The notes beneath the pieces were generated by a model, which had not been told where the DNA came from, did not search any database, and saw only the letters and a list, made by a program, of their open reading frames with translations. This document shows positions 35,081-44,055 of a stretch of DNA of 64,000 nt, one piece after another. The stretch is taken from assembly GCF_002009175.1 (NCBI RefSeq), contig NZ_CP018047.1, forward strand, positions 1,612,001-1,676,000. Direction: 5' to 3'. Origin of the DNA: Streptomyces niveus (GTDB taxonomy: Bacteria > Actinomycetota > Actinomycetes > Streptomycetales > Streptomycetaceae). Within the stretch, counting starts at the first letter, position 1, and every line of letters starts with the position of its first letter. The translations under genes and the position numbers were made by a program.

Positions 35081-36121
35081 CTAAGGGAGCACCACCTCGC
35101 CCTGGTTGAGGACGCGCGGGTGGAAGTATCCGGCCTGGATCTCGGCGTTGGAGTTGTTCCCCTGCAACTGCTCGGACCACAGCATGAAGTACGACCAGCG
35201 CGTCTGGCTGTCGAGCAGTGCCGCGCCGGGCATCTTGCCCAGCTCGGCGAGGGCCATCGGTTTGTCGCCCGCGATACCGCTCAACTGCTGGTAGTCGGAC
35301 TGGCTGGGGTGGTTCTTGTACCAGACGTCCAGCGACACGACGTCGACGTAGGCGTCTCCCGGATAGTACGAACTCCAGCCGCCGGCCGGGTTGTCCTGGA
35401 CGTTCCACACCCAGATCAGGTTGTCGAGTCCCTTGCCGGCGAGATGGTCACGGGTGATCCGGTAGAGCCGCGCGCCGCCGTCGGAGCCGGGACGGTTTCC
35501 CCACCAGTTCCAGGACTCGTTCATCTCGTGGAGCGGGCGGAACAGTACGGGGACGCCCGCGTCCTTGAGCTGCCGGAGGTACGGGACGACCTCGTCGAGG
35601 CGGCGCTTCCACGCGGTGTTGAGCGCCGTGCCGTCGGTGACCGTCGCCGCGAACTCCTCCCTGGAGATGCTGGACTTGACCCCGCCCTCGAACTCGCACG
35701 AGCTGCCGACCGTGGGCGGGCAGACGTGCCAGGTGAGCGTGACGAGCGAGCCGTTGGCCCATTCGGTCTTCGCCTGGTCGATGACGCGCTGCCGGTTGGC
35801 GACGTCCTCGGCGCGGAACATCAGGTCGCCGCCCCAGAGACCGGGGTACTGGCCGGTGATGTCCTTCACGAGCTGGGTGTAGCGGCCGGGAGCGGCGGCC
35901 GGTTCCTTGTTGTGCTGGCCGGAGACGACGCTCGAACCGGTGAGGGACGTCAGGTAGTTGAGCACGTCCTGCCTGGGGGTGGCGGGGAACGCCCCGGCGG
36001 GGGCGGGCGACGCGGTGAGGGTCATGACGGCGGTGGTGAGCGCCGCCGTGGCGAGCGCGACGAGCCGGGATCGGGAGTAGGAACGGGGACGGGGACGCGT
36101 ACGGGGGCGGTTTCCGCGCAT
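35081..36121 (-). CDS. Secreted GH26 endo-beta-mannanase
   Basis: A 346-residue protein. The signal peptide is Arg-rich then ALATAALTTAVMTLTASPAPAGA. A single GH26 domain has acid/base Glu199 in FRPLHEMNESWNWW and nucleophile Glu293 in MALAELGKM. WHVCPP and the aromatic WWGNR support a mannan-binding cleft. No carbohydrate-binding module is attached. It is the last gene after a GH2 beta-mannosidase and a LacI regulator, a natural set for mannan breakdown: this enzyme cuts outside, the GH2 enzyme trims inside. Confidence 0.92.
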   Translation of the reverse strand: MRGNRPRTRPRPRSYSRSRLVALATAALTTAVMTLTASPAPAGAFPATPRQDVLNYLTSLTGSSVVSGQHNKEPAAAPGRYTQLVKDITGQYPGLWGGDLMFRAEDVANRQRVIDQAKTEWANGSLVTLTWHVCPPTVGSSCEFEGGVKSSISREEFAATVTDGTALNTAWKRRLDEVVPYLRQLKDAGVPVLFRPLHEMNESWNWWGNRPGSDGGARLYRITRDHLAGKGLDNLIWVWNVQDNPAGGWSSYYPGDAYVDVVSLDVWYKNHPSQSDYQQLSGIAGDKPMALAELGKMPGAALLDSQTRWSYFMLWSEQLQGNNSNAEIQAGYFHPRVLNQGEVVLP

Positions 36122-36185
36122 GGCGAAGCGAGCCTTCCTCTTCGGTGGGGGGTTGCGGGGGCGCGCTGTTCGGTGGAAGTGGGTG

Positions 36186-37229
36186 TTACGGGGGCGGTGG
36201 TGGGCCGGTCGAGCCGCGTGGGGTGAGGGACGGGGTGGGGACCTGCCGGCCGGTCACCCGCTCACCGCCCAGGACGTCGTACATCGCCCTCGCCACCTCC
36301 GCGCCGAACGCGTGGATGTCATGGCTCATCGCGGAGAGCGACGGGTGCGTGAGCCGGCACAGCTGGGAGTCGTCCCAGGCCAGCAGGGATACGTCCGAGG
36401 GGACCCGGAGCCCCATCTCGGCGGCGACCGAGAGCCCCGCGACGGCCATCAGGTCGTTGTCGTAAATGATCGCCGTGGGGCGGGCGGCGGAGGCGAGCAG
36501 CGAGCGGGTGGCGCGGGCGCCGTCGTCGCCGGAGTAGTCGGTGACGCGGCGGCGCGCGTCGGCGAGGCCCAGTTCGGTCATGGCGGCGGTGAACGCCTCG
36601 GTGCGCAGGGCGCTGTGGCCCAGTTCTGCCGGTCCGCCGACATGGGCGATGGAGCGGTGGCCGAGGGCCGCGAGATAGCGGACGGCCTCCGTGACGGCCG
36701 TACCGTCGTCCGTCCACAGCGCGGTGAACGGCCCGGTGAGCGAGGGGTGGCCGACCGCGATCACCGGCATGCCGAGCTCGGCGAGGGCGGGGACGCGCGG
36801 GTCGTCGCGCTGGAGGTCGACCAGGACGGATCCGGCGATCTGGCCGGATCTCCACCAGTGCCGCTGGAGCTCGATCTCCTCGTCCAGGTCCCGTACCAGG
36901 CGCAGCAGCAGGGCGCCGGAGCGCTCGGTCAGCACGCTGCCGATACCGGAGATGAAGTCCATGTAGAAGGGTTCCAGGCCGAGTTGGCGGGCCGGGCGGC
37001 GGATGACGAGTCCCACGGTGCCCGTGCCGGCGCCCGTGCCCCGCGAACCTCGCGCGCGGGCCGAGCGGTTGGGCTCCCAGCCCATCACCTCGGCGGTCCG
37101 CAGGATGTGCGCCCGTGTGGTCTCGGAGACGCCCGGCTTGTTGTTGAAGGCGAGGGAGACGGCGGCGCGCGACACCCCGGCGCGGGCGGCGACGTCCCGG
37201 ATGGTGAGCCGTTGCCCGGCCGCGCTCAC
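36186..37229 (-). CDS. LacI-family regulator of the mannan operon
   Basis: A 347-residue regulator: RLTIRDVAARAGVSRAAVSLAFNNKPG is the LacI helix-turn-helix, followed by a sugar-binding-type effector domain. The GTG start overlaps the GH2 stop (GTGA), and the GH26 gene follows 64 bp later, so it lies inside the operon it presumably controls. The C-terminus ends in a proline run. Confidence 0.92.
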   Translation of the reverse strand: MSAAGQRLTIRDVAARAGVSRAAVSLAFNNKPGVSETTRAHILRTAEVMGWEPNRSARARGSRGTGAGTGTVGLVIRRPARQLGLEPFYMDFISGIGSVLTERSGALLLRLVRDLDEEIELQRHWWRSGQIAGSVLVDLQRDDPRVPALAELGMPVIAVGHPSLTGPFTALWTDDGTAVTEAVRYLAALGHRSIAHVGGPAELGHSALRTEAFTAAMTELGLADARRRVTDYSGDDGARATRSLLASAARPTAIIYDNDLMAVAGLSVAAEMGLRVPSDVSLLAWDDSQLCRLTHPSLSAMSHDIHAFGAEVARAMYDVLGGERVTGRQVPTPSLTPRGSTGPPPPP

Positions 37230-39709
37230 GCCGGCTCCACCATGAACAGCGCGGCGCGTACGGCGGCGGTCGCTCCGTCGCCGTCGCCGTCTCCCCCGCC
37301 GTCCCAGCCGCGTACGCGGATGGTGGCGCTCTCGCCCGGCAGCAGCGTCAGCGGCCCCTGGTCGGCGACGGCGGTGGGCGCGAGCCGGTCGGCCTGGAGC
37401 AGCAGATCACGCAGGAGCGTGCGGGCGGTGACGACGACGTCCACGGCATCGGGTTCGTCGCCCCGGCGGACCGTCGCCACGTCGTAGCGCGGGGCGGGAT
37501 AGGCGAAGGCGTGGTCGCGTACGGGGAAGTGCAGCGCCCGCAGCTCCCCCGCGTCGGCGACCAGGAACTCCTTCCCGGAACCGGCGTCCGGCAGCAGCTC
37601 GCCGGGCACGGTCGCGAGCGCGACCGAGCGTGCTCCGGCCCGCGCCGTCACGGTCGTCTCGGCGAGGATCCGGCCGTCGGCGGCCATGCGGCGCAGCCGT
37701 ACGGCCGCGTCCCACGGGATCGCGGACTGGTTGTCGGCGACGACGGTGGGCCGTCCGTCGCGTCTCTGTACGGTGAGCAGCCGGTCCGCGTACAGCCGGC
37801 GCAGCGTGAAGTAGAGCGGCTTGGGGCGTGCGTCGCCGTCGACTGCGGCCCAGGAGGTCACCGGCCAGCAGTCGTTGAGCTGCCAGAGCACGGTGCCCGC
37901 GCACACCGGCCAGTGGGAGCGCCAGTGTTCGATGCCGGTGGCGACGGCCCGTGCCTGGTTGAGCTGGGTGAGGTAGTGCCAGCGGTCGAAGTGCGCGGGT
38001 CCGGCCGGGGGCACCGCGAAGTGGTGGGCGAGGCCGCGCTCCAGTTTGCCGTTGCCGTCGTGCGCCTTCTGGTGGTGGAGCATCCCCGGTGAGGTGGGGA
38101 GAAGTTCCTCCCCCGGCAGCGCGCGCCGCAGGGTGGCGTGGGCGGGCGGGGCCTGCCAGCCGAATTCGGCGACGAAGCGCGGGACGGTGTCGAGGTAGTC
38201 CGTGTAGTCGGTGCGGTTCCAGACGTCCCAGGAGTGCGCGGTGCCGTGCGCGGGCTCGTTGGGGTGGTGGTCCCAGCCGCCGGACCAGGGGCTGCCCGCC
38301 CAGTAGGGCCGGGTGGGGTCGGTCTCGGCGACGACACGGGGCAGCAGGCCCAGGTAGTAGCCCTCGCCCCAGGAGCCGCCGTCGAGCGCGGGCTCCCAGT
38401 CCCAGTCGCGGAAGCCCCACAGGTTCTCGTTGTTGCCGTTCCACAGGACGAGGGAGGCGTGCGGCATGAGGCGGGTGACGTTCTCGCGGGCCTCGGCCTC
38501 GATCTCGGAGCGCAGCGGCTGCTCCTCGGGGTAGGCGGCGCAGGCGAAGAGGAAGTCCTGCCAGACCAGCAGGCCGAGTTCGTCGCAGACGTCGTAGAAG
38601 TCGTCGCTCTCGTAGATGCCGCCGCCCCAGACCCGTACGAGGTTGACGCCCGCGTCGGCGGCCTGGGTGAGGCGGGCGCGGTAGCGGTCGGGGCCGATGC
38701 GGGAGGGGAAGACGTCGTCGGGGATCCAGTTGACGCCGCGTGCGAAGACCGGCTCAGCGTTGACGGCCAGGGTGAACGCGGTGCCGTGCGCGTCGGCGCC
38801 GGTGTCGAGGGTGACGGTACGGAATCCGATCCGGCGCTCCCACCGGTCGAGGACCGCGCCGGTGGCGTCCAGCAACTCCAACTCGGTGTCGTAGAGGGGC
38901 TGTTCGCCGTAGCCCCGGGGCCACCACAGGGCGGGGTCGGGGACTTCGACCGTGAGCGTGGTGCCGTCGCCGTCGAAGTCGGCGGACGCGGTGTGGTCGC
39001 CGACGCGGGCGCGGACAGTGAGGACCCCGCCGCCCGTGGCGGTCCGCTCGACGTCGACGCGCAGTTCCGCGCGGCCGGTCGGGCCGTCGACGGTGACGAG
39101 CGGGCGGACGGTGGCGAGGCGGGCCGTGGACCAGTGCTCCAGGCGGACGGGCCTCCACATGCCGGCGGTGACGAGGGTCGGCCCCCAGTCCCAGCCGAAG
39201 GAGCAGGCCATCTTGCGGATGTACTGGAACGGCTCGGGATAGGCGTTGGGCCGCTCCCCCACCTGCGCGCGTACGGCCTCGGCCTCCGTATAGGCGGAGG
39301 TGAACTCCACGGACAGCGGTGTGGCGGCGGCCGGGTCCAGCCGGTCGGTGATGTCGAAGCGGTAACTCCGGTGCATGTTGCGGGTGTTGCCGACGGGTAC
39401 GCCGCCAACCCGGACGGCGGCGACGGTGTCGAGTCCGTCGAGGACGAGGTCGGTGCGCTCGTGCGCGGTGTCGCGTGGGCCGAGCGCGGTGTCGTAACGC
39501 CAGTCCGTACGGCCCACCCAGGCGACCGCGGTCTCGTTCCGGGAGAGGAAGGGGTCCTCGATCAGCCCGGCGGCGAGCAGATCGGTGTGGACGCAGCCCG
39601 GAACAGTCGCGGGGATGTCGCCGGCGGGCGCCTCGGCCGGGGCGGGGACGGTGTCGCCCGCGGCGTGGCGCAGCGTCCAGCCCTCGGTGAGGGGGGTGAC
39701 GTCCTTCAT
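37226..39709 (-). CDS. GH2 beta-mannosidase
   Basis: An 827-residue cytoplasmic enzyme. Domain order is the GH2 sugar-binding domain, immunoglobulin-like domain, TIM barrel and C-terminal domains. Acid/base Glu428 is in LVLWNGNNENLWGF and nucleophile Glu515 in FVAEFGWQAPP, both in beta-mannosidase contexts; ACSFGWDWGPTLVTAG is also typical. ATG 39709 was chosen over a start 36 bp earlier because the fold begins at VTPLTEGWTLRHA. It would release mannose from mannooligosaccharides made by the GH26 enzyme. Confidence 0.93.
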   Translation of the reverse strand: MKDVTPLTEGWTLRHAAGDTVPAPAEAPAGDIPATVPGCVHTDLLAAGLIEDPFLSRNETAVAWVGRTDWRYDTALGPRDTAHERTDLVLDGLDTVAAVRVGGVPVGNTRNMHRSYRFDITDRLDPAAATPLSVEFTSAYTEAEAVRAQVGERPNAYPEPFQYIRKMACSFGWDWGPTLVTAGMWRPVRLEHWSTARLATVRPLVTVDGPTGRAELRVDVERTATGGGVLTVRARVGDHTASADFDGDGTTLTVEVPDPALWWPRGYGEQPLYDTELELLDATGAVLDRWERRIGFRTVTLDTGADAHGTAFTLAVNAEPVFARGVNWIPDDVFPSRIGPDRYRARLTQAADAGVNLVRVWGGGIYESDDFYDVCDELGLLVWQDFLFACAAYPEEQPLRSEIEAEARENVTRLMPHASLVLWNGNNENLWGFRDWDWEPALDGGSWGEGYYLGLLPRVVAETDPTRPYWAGSPWSGGWDHHPNEPAHGTAHSWDVWNRTDYTDYLDTVPRFVAEFGWQAPPAHATLRRALPGEELLPTSPGMLHHQKAHDGNGKLERGLAHHFAVPPAGPAHFDRWHYLTQLNQARAVATGIEHWRSHWPVCAGTVLWQLNDCWPVTSWAAVDGDARPKPLYFTLRRLYADRLLTVQRRDGRPTVVADNQSAIPWDAAVRLRRMAADGRILAETTVTARAGARSVALATVPGELLPDAGSGKEFLVADAGELRALHFPVRDHAFAYPAPRYDVATVRRGDEPDAVDVVVTARTLLRDLLLQADRLAPTAVADQGPLTLLPGESATIRVRGWDGGGDGDGDGATAAVRAALFMVEPA

Positions 39710-39791
39710 GCGGGATGCTCCGATCTCGGACGGCGTGCCGCTCAACGTAGAGGCGGCGGCCTGGTCCAGTCCATAGACCGGTCAAGCGTAT

Positions 39792-39808
39792 TTACCCGCT
39801 GTGGGTAA
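39792..39808. promoter_or_regulatory. Inverted repeat upstream of the beta-mannosidase gene
   Basis: ttaccc-gctgt-gggtaa is a perfect 6-bp inverted repeat about 83 bp upstream of the GH2 start. It is a candidate operator for the operon's LacI protein or another regulator; it lacks the central CG typical of LacI sites, so the assignment is weak. Confidence 0.35.
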
Positions 39809-39828
39809 GGGAGTTGGGACGGGATTAC

Positions 39829-40260
39829 TTAACCTTTACTCAACTCGTCGGGCGTCCGGGGCACCATCGCGATGCCGTCCAGCTCCACGAGCGCGCTCTC
39901 GTCCCAGAGTCTGACCGCGCCGATCAGCGCCATCGCCGGGTACTCGCGGCCGGCGAGCCGCTTCCACACCCGGCCCAGTTCGGCGGCGTGCGCGCGGTAG
40001 TCCGCCACGTCGGTGGCGTAGACGGTGACGCGGGCGAGATGGGCCGGGGAGCCGCCCGTCGCGGCCAGCGCGGTGAGCAGATTGCCGAGGGCCGTCTCGA
40101 ACTGCTCGACCAGGGTCTCCCCCACCACCGCGCCCGTCCCGTCGAGCGCGGTCTGGCCGGCCAGGAAGACCAGCCGGCCGTCCGTCGCGCTCACGCTGAC
40201 CGCGTGCGAGAAGCCGCTGGGCGGGGCGAGTTCCGCGGGGTTGGTCCGCTCCAGGCTCAT
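39829..40260 (-). CDS. RidA-family (YjgF) enamine/imine deaminase-like protein
   Basis: A 143-residue protein of the RidA family: LVFLAGQTALDGTGAVVG, then QFETALGNLLTALAATGGSPAHLARVTVYATDVADY, and the C-terminal ALVELDGIAMVP. RidA proteins hydrolyse reactive enamines and imines. The start overlaps the acyl-CoA dehydrogenase stop by ATGA, so it belongs to the aromatic-acid locus. In a 2-aminobenzoyl-CoA pathway the monooxygenase product is itself an enamine, a plausible RidA substrate (inference). Confidence 0.9.
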   Translation of the reverse strand: MSLERTNPAELAPPSGFSHAVSVSATDGRLVFLAGQTALDGTGAVVGETLVEQFETALGNLLTALAATGGSPAHLARVTVYATDVADYRAHAAELGRVWKRLAGREYPAMALIGAVRLWDESALVELDGIAMVPRTPDELSKG

Positions 40261-41375
40261 CCGTACAACTCCTTGGCGATGATGGTGCGTTGGACCTCGG
40301 TCGCGCCCTCGTAGATACGGGGCGCTCGGACCTCGCGGTAGAGGTGTTCCAGCAGGTGACCGCGTTGCAGGGCGCGGGCGCCGTGCAGTTGGACGGCGGC
40401 GTCGACCACGTACTGCGCGGTCTCCGTCGCGAACAGCTTCGCCATCGCGGAGCGGCGCGGTACGTCCGGCGCGCCGGAGTCGTACGCCTCGGCCGCCGCG
40501 TACACCAGCAGCCGGGCCGCCTCCGTGCGCGTCGCCATCTCGGCCACCTGGTGCGCGACGGACTGGAGGTCCTTGAGCGGGCCGCCGAACGCGGTGCGTT
40601 CGGCGGTGTGGGCGAGGGTCGCTTCGAGGGCGGCGCCCGCCATGCCGACGGCGAAGGCGCCGACGCTCGGGCGGAAGAGGTTGAGGGTGTTCATGGCGAC
40701 GCGGAAGCCCTGGTCCACCTCGCCGAGGACATCGGCGGCGCTCACGCGTACGGAGTCGAAGGCCAGGGCGCCGATGGGGTGCGGTGAGAGCATCTCGATC
40801 GGCGCGCCGGTCAGTCCGGGCCGGTCGGCGGGGACGAGGAACGCGGTGACGCCGCGCGCTCCGGCACCGGGGGTCGTACGGGCGAAGACGGTGTAGAAGT
40901 CGGCCTCGGGCGCGTTGGAGATCCAGCGCTTCTCGCCGGTGAGGAGCCAGCCGGGGCCGTCAGAACCACCCGGTACGGCGTCGAGCGCGAGCGCCGCCGC
41001 GTCGGACCCGGCGCCCGGCTCGCTCAGCGCGAACGCGGCCACGGCGCGGCCCGCCGCCACCTCGGGCAGCCAGCGGTCGCGCTGCTCATCGGTGCCGGCC
41101 TGGACGACCGGGTAGCTGCCGAGCCCCTGGAGGGCGAGCGCGGTCTCCGCCTCCGTACAGCCGTGGGCCAGGGACTCGCGCAGCAGGCAGAGATCGAGCG
41201 CTCCCGCGGTCAGCATGCGGTCGAGCAGCCCCAGCTCGCCGAGGGCGGCGACAAGAGGGCGGTTGACGTGACCCGGCTCGCCCTTCTCGGCGAGTGGGCG
41301 CAGCCGGTCGGCGGCGACGGCACGCAGCTCGTCGCACCAGGACTTTTGTGCCGGATCGAGCGAGAATACGGGCAT
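40257..41375 (-). CDS. Acyl-CoA dehydrogenase
   Basis: A 372-residue flavoprotein: AAFALSEPGAGSDAAAL and WISNAPEADFYTVFARTT line the FAD site, and the catalytic Glu is near residue 356 in IYEGATEVQRTIIAKELYG. FRVAMNTLNLFRPSVGAFAVGMA is the helix before the C-terminal domain. ATG at 41375. It diverges from the CoA-ligase gene across 106 bp and overlaps RidA downstream. It probably oxidises a ring-reduced or ring-opened CoA intermediate of the aromatic pathway. Confidence 0.93.
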   Translation of the reverse strand: MPVFSLDPAQKSWCDELRAVAADRLRPLAEKGEPGHVNRPLVAALGELGLLDRMLTAGALDLCLLRESLAHGCTEAETALALQGLGSYPVVQAGTDEQRDRWLPEVAAGRAVAAFALSEPGAGSDAAALALDAVPGGSDGPGWLLTGEKRWISNAPEADFYTVFARTTPGAGARGVTAFLVPADRPGLTGAPIEMLSPHPIGALAFDSVRVSAADVLGEVDQGFRVAMNTLNLFRPSVGAFAVGMAGAALEATLAHTAERTAFGGPLKDLQSVAHQVAEMATRTEAARLLVYAAAEAYDSGAPDVPRRSAMAKLFATETAQYVVDAAVQLHGARALQRGHLLEHLYREVRAPRIYEGATEVQRTIIAKELYG

Positions 41376-41481
41376 CCGGGCCCTCACTTGTATCGCGTCT
41401 ATCGCGGACTGTTGACTGTCGTCACCCACACGATACGCTCGATGCACAAGGCCACCAAGCCACCCCACGAGGGGGCGAACG
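41376..41481. promoter_or_regulatory. Divergent promoter region of the aromatic-acid locus
   Basis: 106 bp between divergent acyl-CoA dehydrogenase and CoA-ligase genes. It contains tatcgcg twice (within gtatcgcgtctatcgcg) and cgatac further on. The heptamer tatcgcg also occurs, inverted, upstream of the hydratase operon (47324-47330), so a shared PaaX-type operator is possible. Confidence 0.4.
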
Positions 41482-43125
41482 ATGGAGCTGACACCGGCGG
41501 TTCTCACACCCTCGGCGCACCGCGACACTTTTCCGCGCGACCATCTGCCGCCGGCCGGACAGTGGCCGGAGCTCGTCTTCGACCCGCCCGAACTGCGCGG
41601 ACCCGACCGGCTCAACTGCGCCGTCGAACTCCTCGACGGCACGGTGGAGCGCTTCGGCGCCGACCGCCCCGTCTTCCATCTCCCGTCGGGCGACACCTGG
41701 TCCTACGACCAACTGCGCACCCGGGTGGACCGGATCGCGCACGTCCTGACCTCCGAGCTGGGCGTGGTGCCGGGAAACCGGGTCATGCTGCGCGGACCGA
41801 CCACGCCCTGGCTGGCCGCGTGCTGGCTCGCCGTACTGAAGGCGGGCGCGGTGGCGGTGACGGTGCTCGCGCAGCAGCGGGCGCGCGAGCTGGCGACGAT
41901 GTGCGAGATCGCGCGGGTCAGCCACGCGCTGTGCGACATCAGATCGGTGGACGAGCTGGTCAAGGCGGAGGTGCCGGGACTGCGCGTCGTGACCTACGGA
42001 GGGGACGCGCCGGACGATCTCCTGCGGCGGGCGGAGGGGATGCCGGAGCGGTACGAGGCGGTGGAGACGGCGGCCGACGACGTCGCGCTCATCGCGTTCA
42101 CCTCGGGGACCACGGGGCGGCCCAAGGGGTGCATGCACTTCCACCGCGACGTGCTCTCCATCGCCGACACGTTCTCGCGCCATGTGCTGCGCCCGGAGCC
42201 GGGCGATGTGTTCGCCGGCAGCCCGCCGCTCGGCTTCACCTTCGGGCTCGGCGGTCTGGTGGTCTTCCCGATGCGGGCGGGCGCGTCGACACTGCTGCTC
42301 GAACAGGCCGGTCCCAAGCAGCTGTTGGCGGCCGTGGCCGAGCGGGGGGTGTCGGTGCTGTTCACGGCGCCGACGGCGTACCGCGTGATGCTGGGCGAGC
42401 TGGCCGCGGCCGACGGCAGCGCGTACGACATCTCCGGTCTGCGCCGCTGTGTGTCCGCCGGGGAGAATCTGCCCGCCGCCACCTGGCAGGACTGGTACGA
42501 GCGGACCGGTATCCGCGTCATCAACGGCATCGGCGCGACGGAGCTGCTGCACATCTTCATCTCGGCGGCCGACGACGCCGTCCGTCCCGGCACGACGGGC
42601 GTGCCGGTGCCCGGCTGGCAGGCGCGCGTGGTGGACGAGGCGGGCGATCCGCTGCCCGACGGGGAGCCGGGGCTGCTGGCCGTGCGCGGCCCGGTGGGCT
42701 GCCGGTATCTCTCCGATCCGCGTCAGTCGGTCTATGTGCACGGTGGCTGGAACCTCACCGGCGACACCTATGTGCGGGAGCCTGACGGCTACTTCCGCTA
42801 TGTCGCCCGCGCGGACGACATGATCATCTCGGCGGGGTACAACATCGCGGGACCGCAGGTCGAGGAGGTCCTGCTGACCCATCCCGATGTGACGGAGGCG
42901 GCGGTCGTGGGGCACCCCGACGAGTTGCGGGGGCAGATCGTGGCGGCGTACGTCGTCCTGCGCGAGGGCGCGCGGCCGGACGAGGGGATGAAGGAGGCAC
43001 TGCGTGAGTTCGTCACGGAGCGGCTGGTGCCGTACAAGTGCCCGCGCGTCTTCGAGTTCCTGCCCGCGCTCCCCCGCACCCCGACGGGCAAACTCCAGCG
43101 GTTCCGTCTACGGCCGGACGCCTGA
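41482..43125 (+). CDS. 2-aminobenzoate/benzoate-type CoA ligase (AMP-forming)
   Basis: A 547-residue adenylating enzyme. The phosphate loop FTSGTTGRPKG, the motif YFRYVARADDMIISAGYNIAGPQVEEVLL and the catalytic Lys in TPTGKLQRF are all present. The aromatic-type opening LPPAGQWPELVFDPPEL and length suit the 2-aminobenzoate/benzoate-CoA ligase group. The 2-aminobenzoyl-CoA monooxygenase-type fusion at 44053 supports 2-aminobenzoate (anthranilate) as substrate; salicylate is the main alternative. ATG preceded by gaggggg. Confidence 0.9.
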   Translation: MELTPAVLTPSAHRDTFPRDHLPPAGQWPELVFDPPELRGPDRLNCAVELLDGTVERFGADRPVFHLPSGDTWSYDQLRTRVDRIAHVLTSELGVVPGNRVMLRGPTTPWLAACWLAVLKAGAVAVTVLAQQRARELATMCEIARVSHALCDIRSVDELVKAEVPGLRVVTYGGDAPDDLLRRAEGMPERYEAVETAADDVALIAFTSGTTGRPKGCMHFHRDVLSIADTFSRHVLRPEPGDVFAGSPPLGFTFGLGGLVVFPMRAGASTLLLEQAGPKQLLAAVAERGVSVLFTAPTAYRVMLGELAAADGSAYDISGLRRCVSAGENLPAATWQDWYERTGIRVINGIGATELLHIFISAADDAVRPGTTGVPVPGWQARVVDEAGDPLPDGEPGLLAVRGPVGCRYLSDPRQSVYVHGGWNLTGDTYVREPDGYFRYVARADDMIISAGYNIAGPQVEEVLLTHPDVTEAAVVGHPDELRGQIVAAYVVLREGARPDEGMKEALREFVTERLVPYKCPRVFEFLPALPRTPTGKLQRFRLRPDA

Positions 43126-43203
43126 ACGCACCTCCGGCCGGGCGCATGAGCGCGCGTCCGGGCGGGCGGCGCCGCCGCGCCGGGCAGGCTCTAGAGTGAT
43201 CAC

Positions 43204-44028
43204 GTGGCCGAGCAGCACACCCCGCGATCCCTGATCGTCACCCTCTACGGCGCGTACGGCCGGACGCCGGACGGCGCGCCGCTCGCCGTGGCCGAGCTGG
43301 TCCGGCTGCTCGGCGCGCTCGGTGTCGACGCGCCGTCCGTACGGTCTTCGGTGTCACGGCTCAAGCGCCGGGGGCTGCTGATCGCGGAGCGGACGCCGGA
43401 GGGCTCGGCGGGGTACGCGCTCTCCGCCGACGCCCGGCAACTGCTCGACGACGGCGACCGGCGCATCTACGACCGGCCCGTGCCCCGGCTGTCGGACGGC
43501 TGGGTGCTCGCGGTGTTCTCCGTCCCCGAGGCCGAGCGGCACAAACGGCATCTGCTGCGCTCAAGACTGGCCCGGCTGGGGTTCGGTACCGCCGCGCCGG
43601 GGGTGTGGATCGCCCCCGGCCATCTGCACGAGGAGACGCGGCACGCGCTGGAGCGGCTGCGTCTCGACCCGTACGTCGATCTGTTCCGCGGCGATCACCT
43701 GGGCTTCGCGGCGACGGCGGAGGCGGTGGGCCGGTGGTGGGACCTCGATGGGATCGCCGCGCTGCACAGGGAGTTCCTGGAGGCGCACGAGCCGGTGCTG
43801 CGCTGGTGGGAGACACGCGCGCCGGCCGCCGCCTCGGTGTCTGCCGAGGACGCCTACCGGGACTATCTGCTGGCACTCGACTCCTGGCGCCAACTGCCGT
43901 ACGCCGACCCGGGTCTGCCGGTGGAGCTGCTGCCCGCCGACTGGCCGGGCGGGCGTTCGGCGGAGGTCTTCACGGCGCTGCACACCCAACTGCGCGACAT
44001 CGGGGCGGACTTCGTACGCCCGGCCTGA
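43204..44028 (+). CDS. PaaX-family transcriptional repressor
   Basis: A 274-residue regulator: winged helix in residues about 5-75 (SLIVTLYGAYGR ... VRSSVSRLKRRGLLIAERTPEGSAGYAL) followed by the PaaX-type middle domain WVLAVFSVPEAERHKRHLLRSRLARLGFG. PaaX proteins repress aromatic catabolism genes and respond to aryl-CoA thioesters. GTG start, 78 bp after the ligase gene and in the same direction. Likely controls the three transcripts of this locus. Confidence 0.9.
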   Translation: MAEQHTPRSLIVTLYGAYGRTPDGAPLAVAELVRLLGALGVDAPSVRSSVSRLKRRGLLIAERTPEGSAGYALSADARQLLDDGDRRIYDRPVPRLSDGWVLAVFSVPEAERHKRHLLRSRLARLGFGTAAPGVWIAPGHLHEETRHALERLRLDPYVDLFRGDHLGFAATAEAVGRWWDLDGIAALHREFLEAHEPVLRWWETRAPAAASVSAEDAYRDYLLALDSWRQLPYADPGLPVELLPADWPGGRSAEVFTALHTQLRDIGADFVRPA

Positions 44029-44055
44029 CCCGGTGCGACGCTGTGAACCGGGTCA
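44026..44055. terminator. Symmetrical bidirectional terminator covering both convergent stop codons
   Basis: A perfect 9-bp stem tgacccggt / accgggtca with a 12-nt loop. The left arm begins with the PaaX stop TGA and the right arm ends with the TGA of the convergent fusion gene, so one hairpin serves both genes. Confidence 0.7.

Noticed and set aside
39745..39790. DasR-like ggtcta/gacc half-sites upstream of the beta-mannosidase
   Set aside because: Only one half matches the dre consensus; not enough to claim a GntR site.
39826..39842. Iron-box-like ttacttaacctttactc near the RidA stop
   Set aside because: Poor match to the consensus, and it sits at the 3' end of a gene, not at a promoter.
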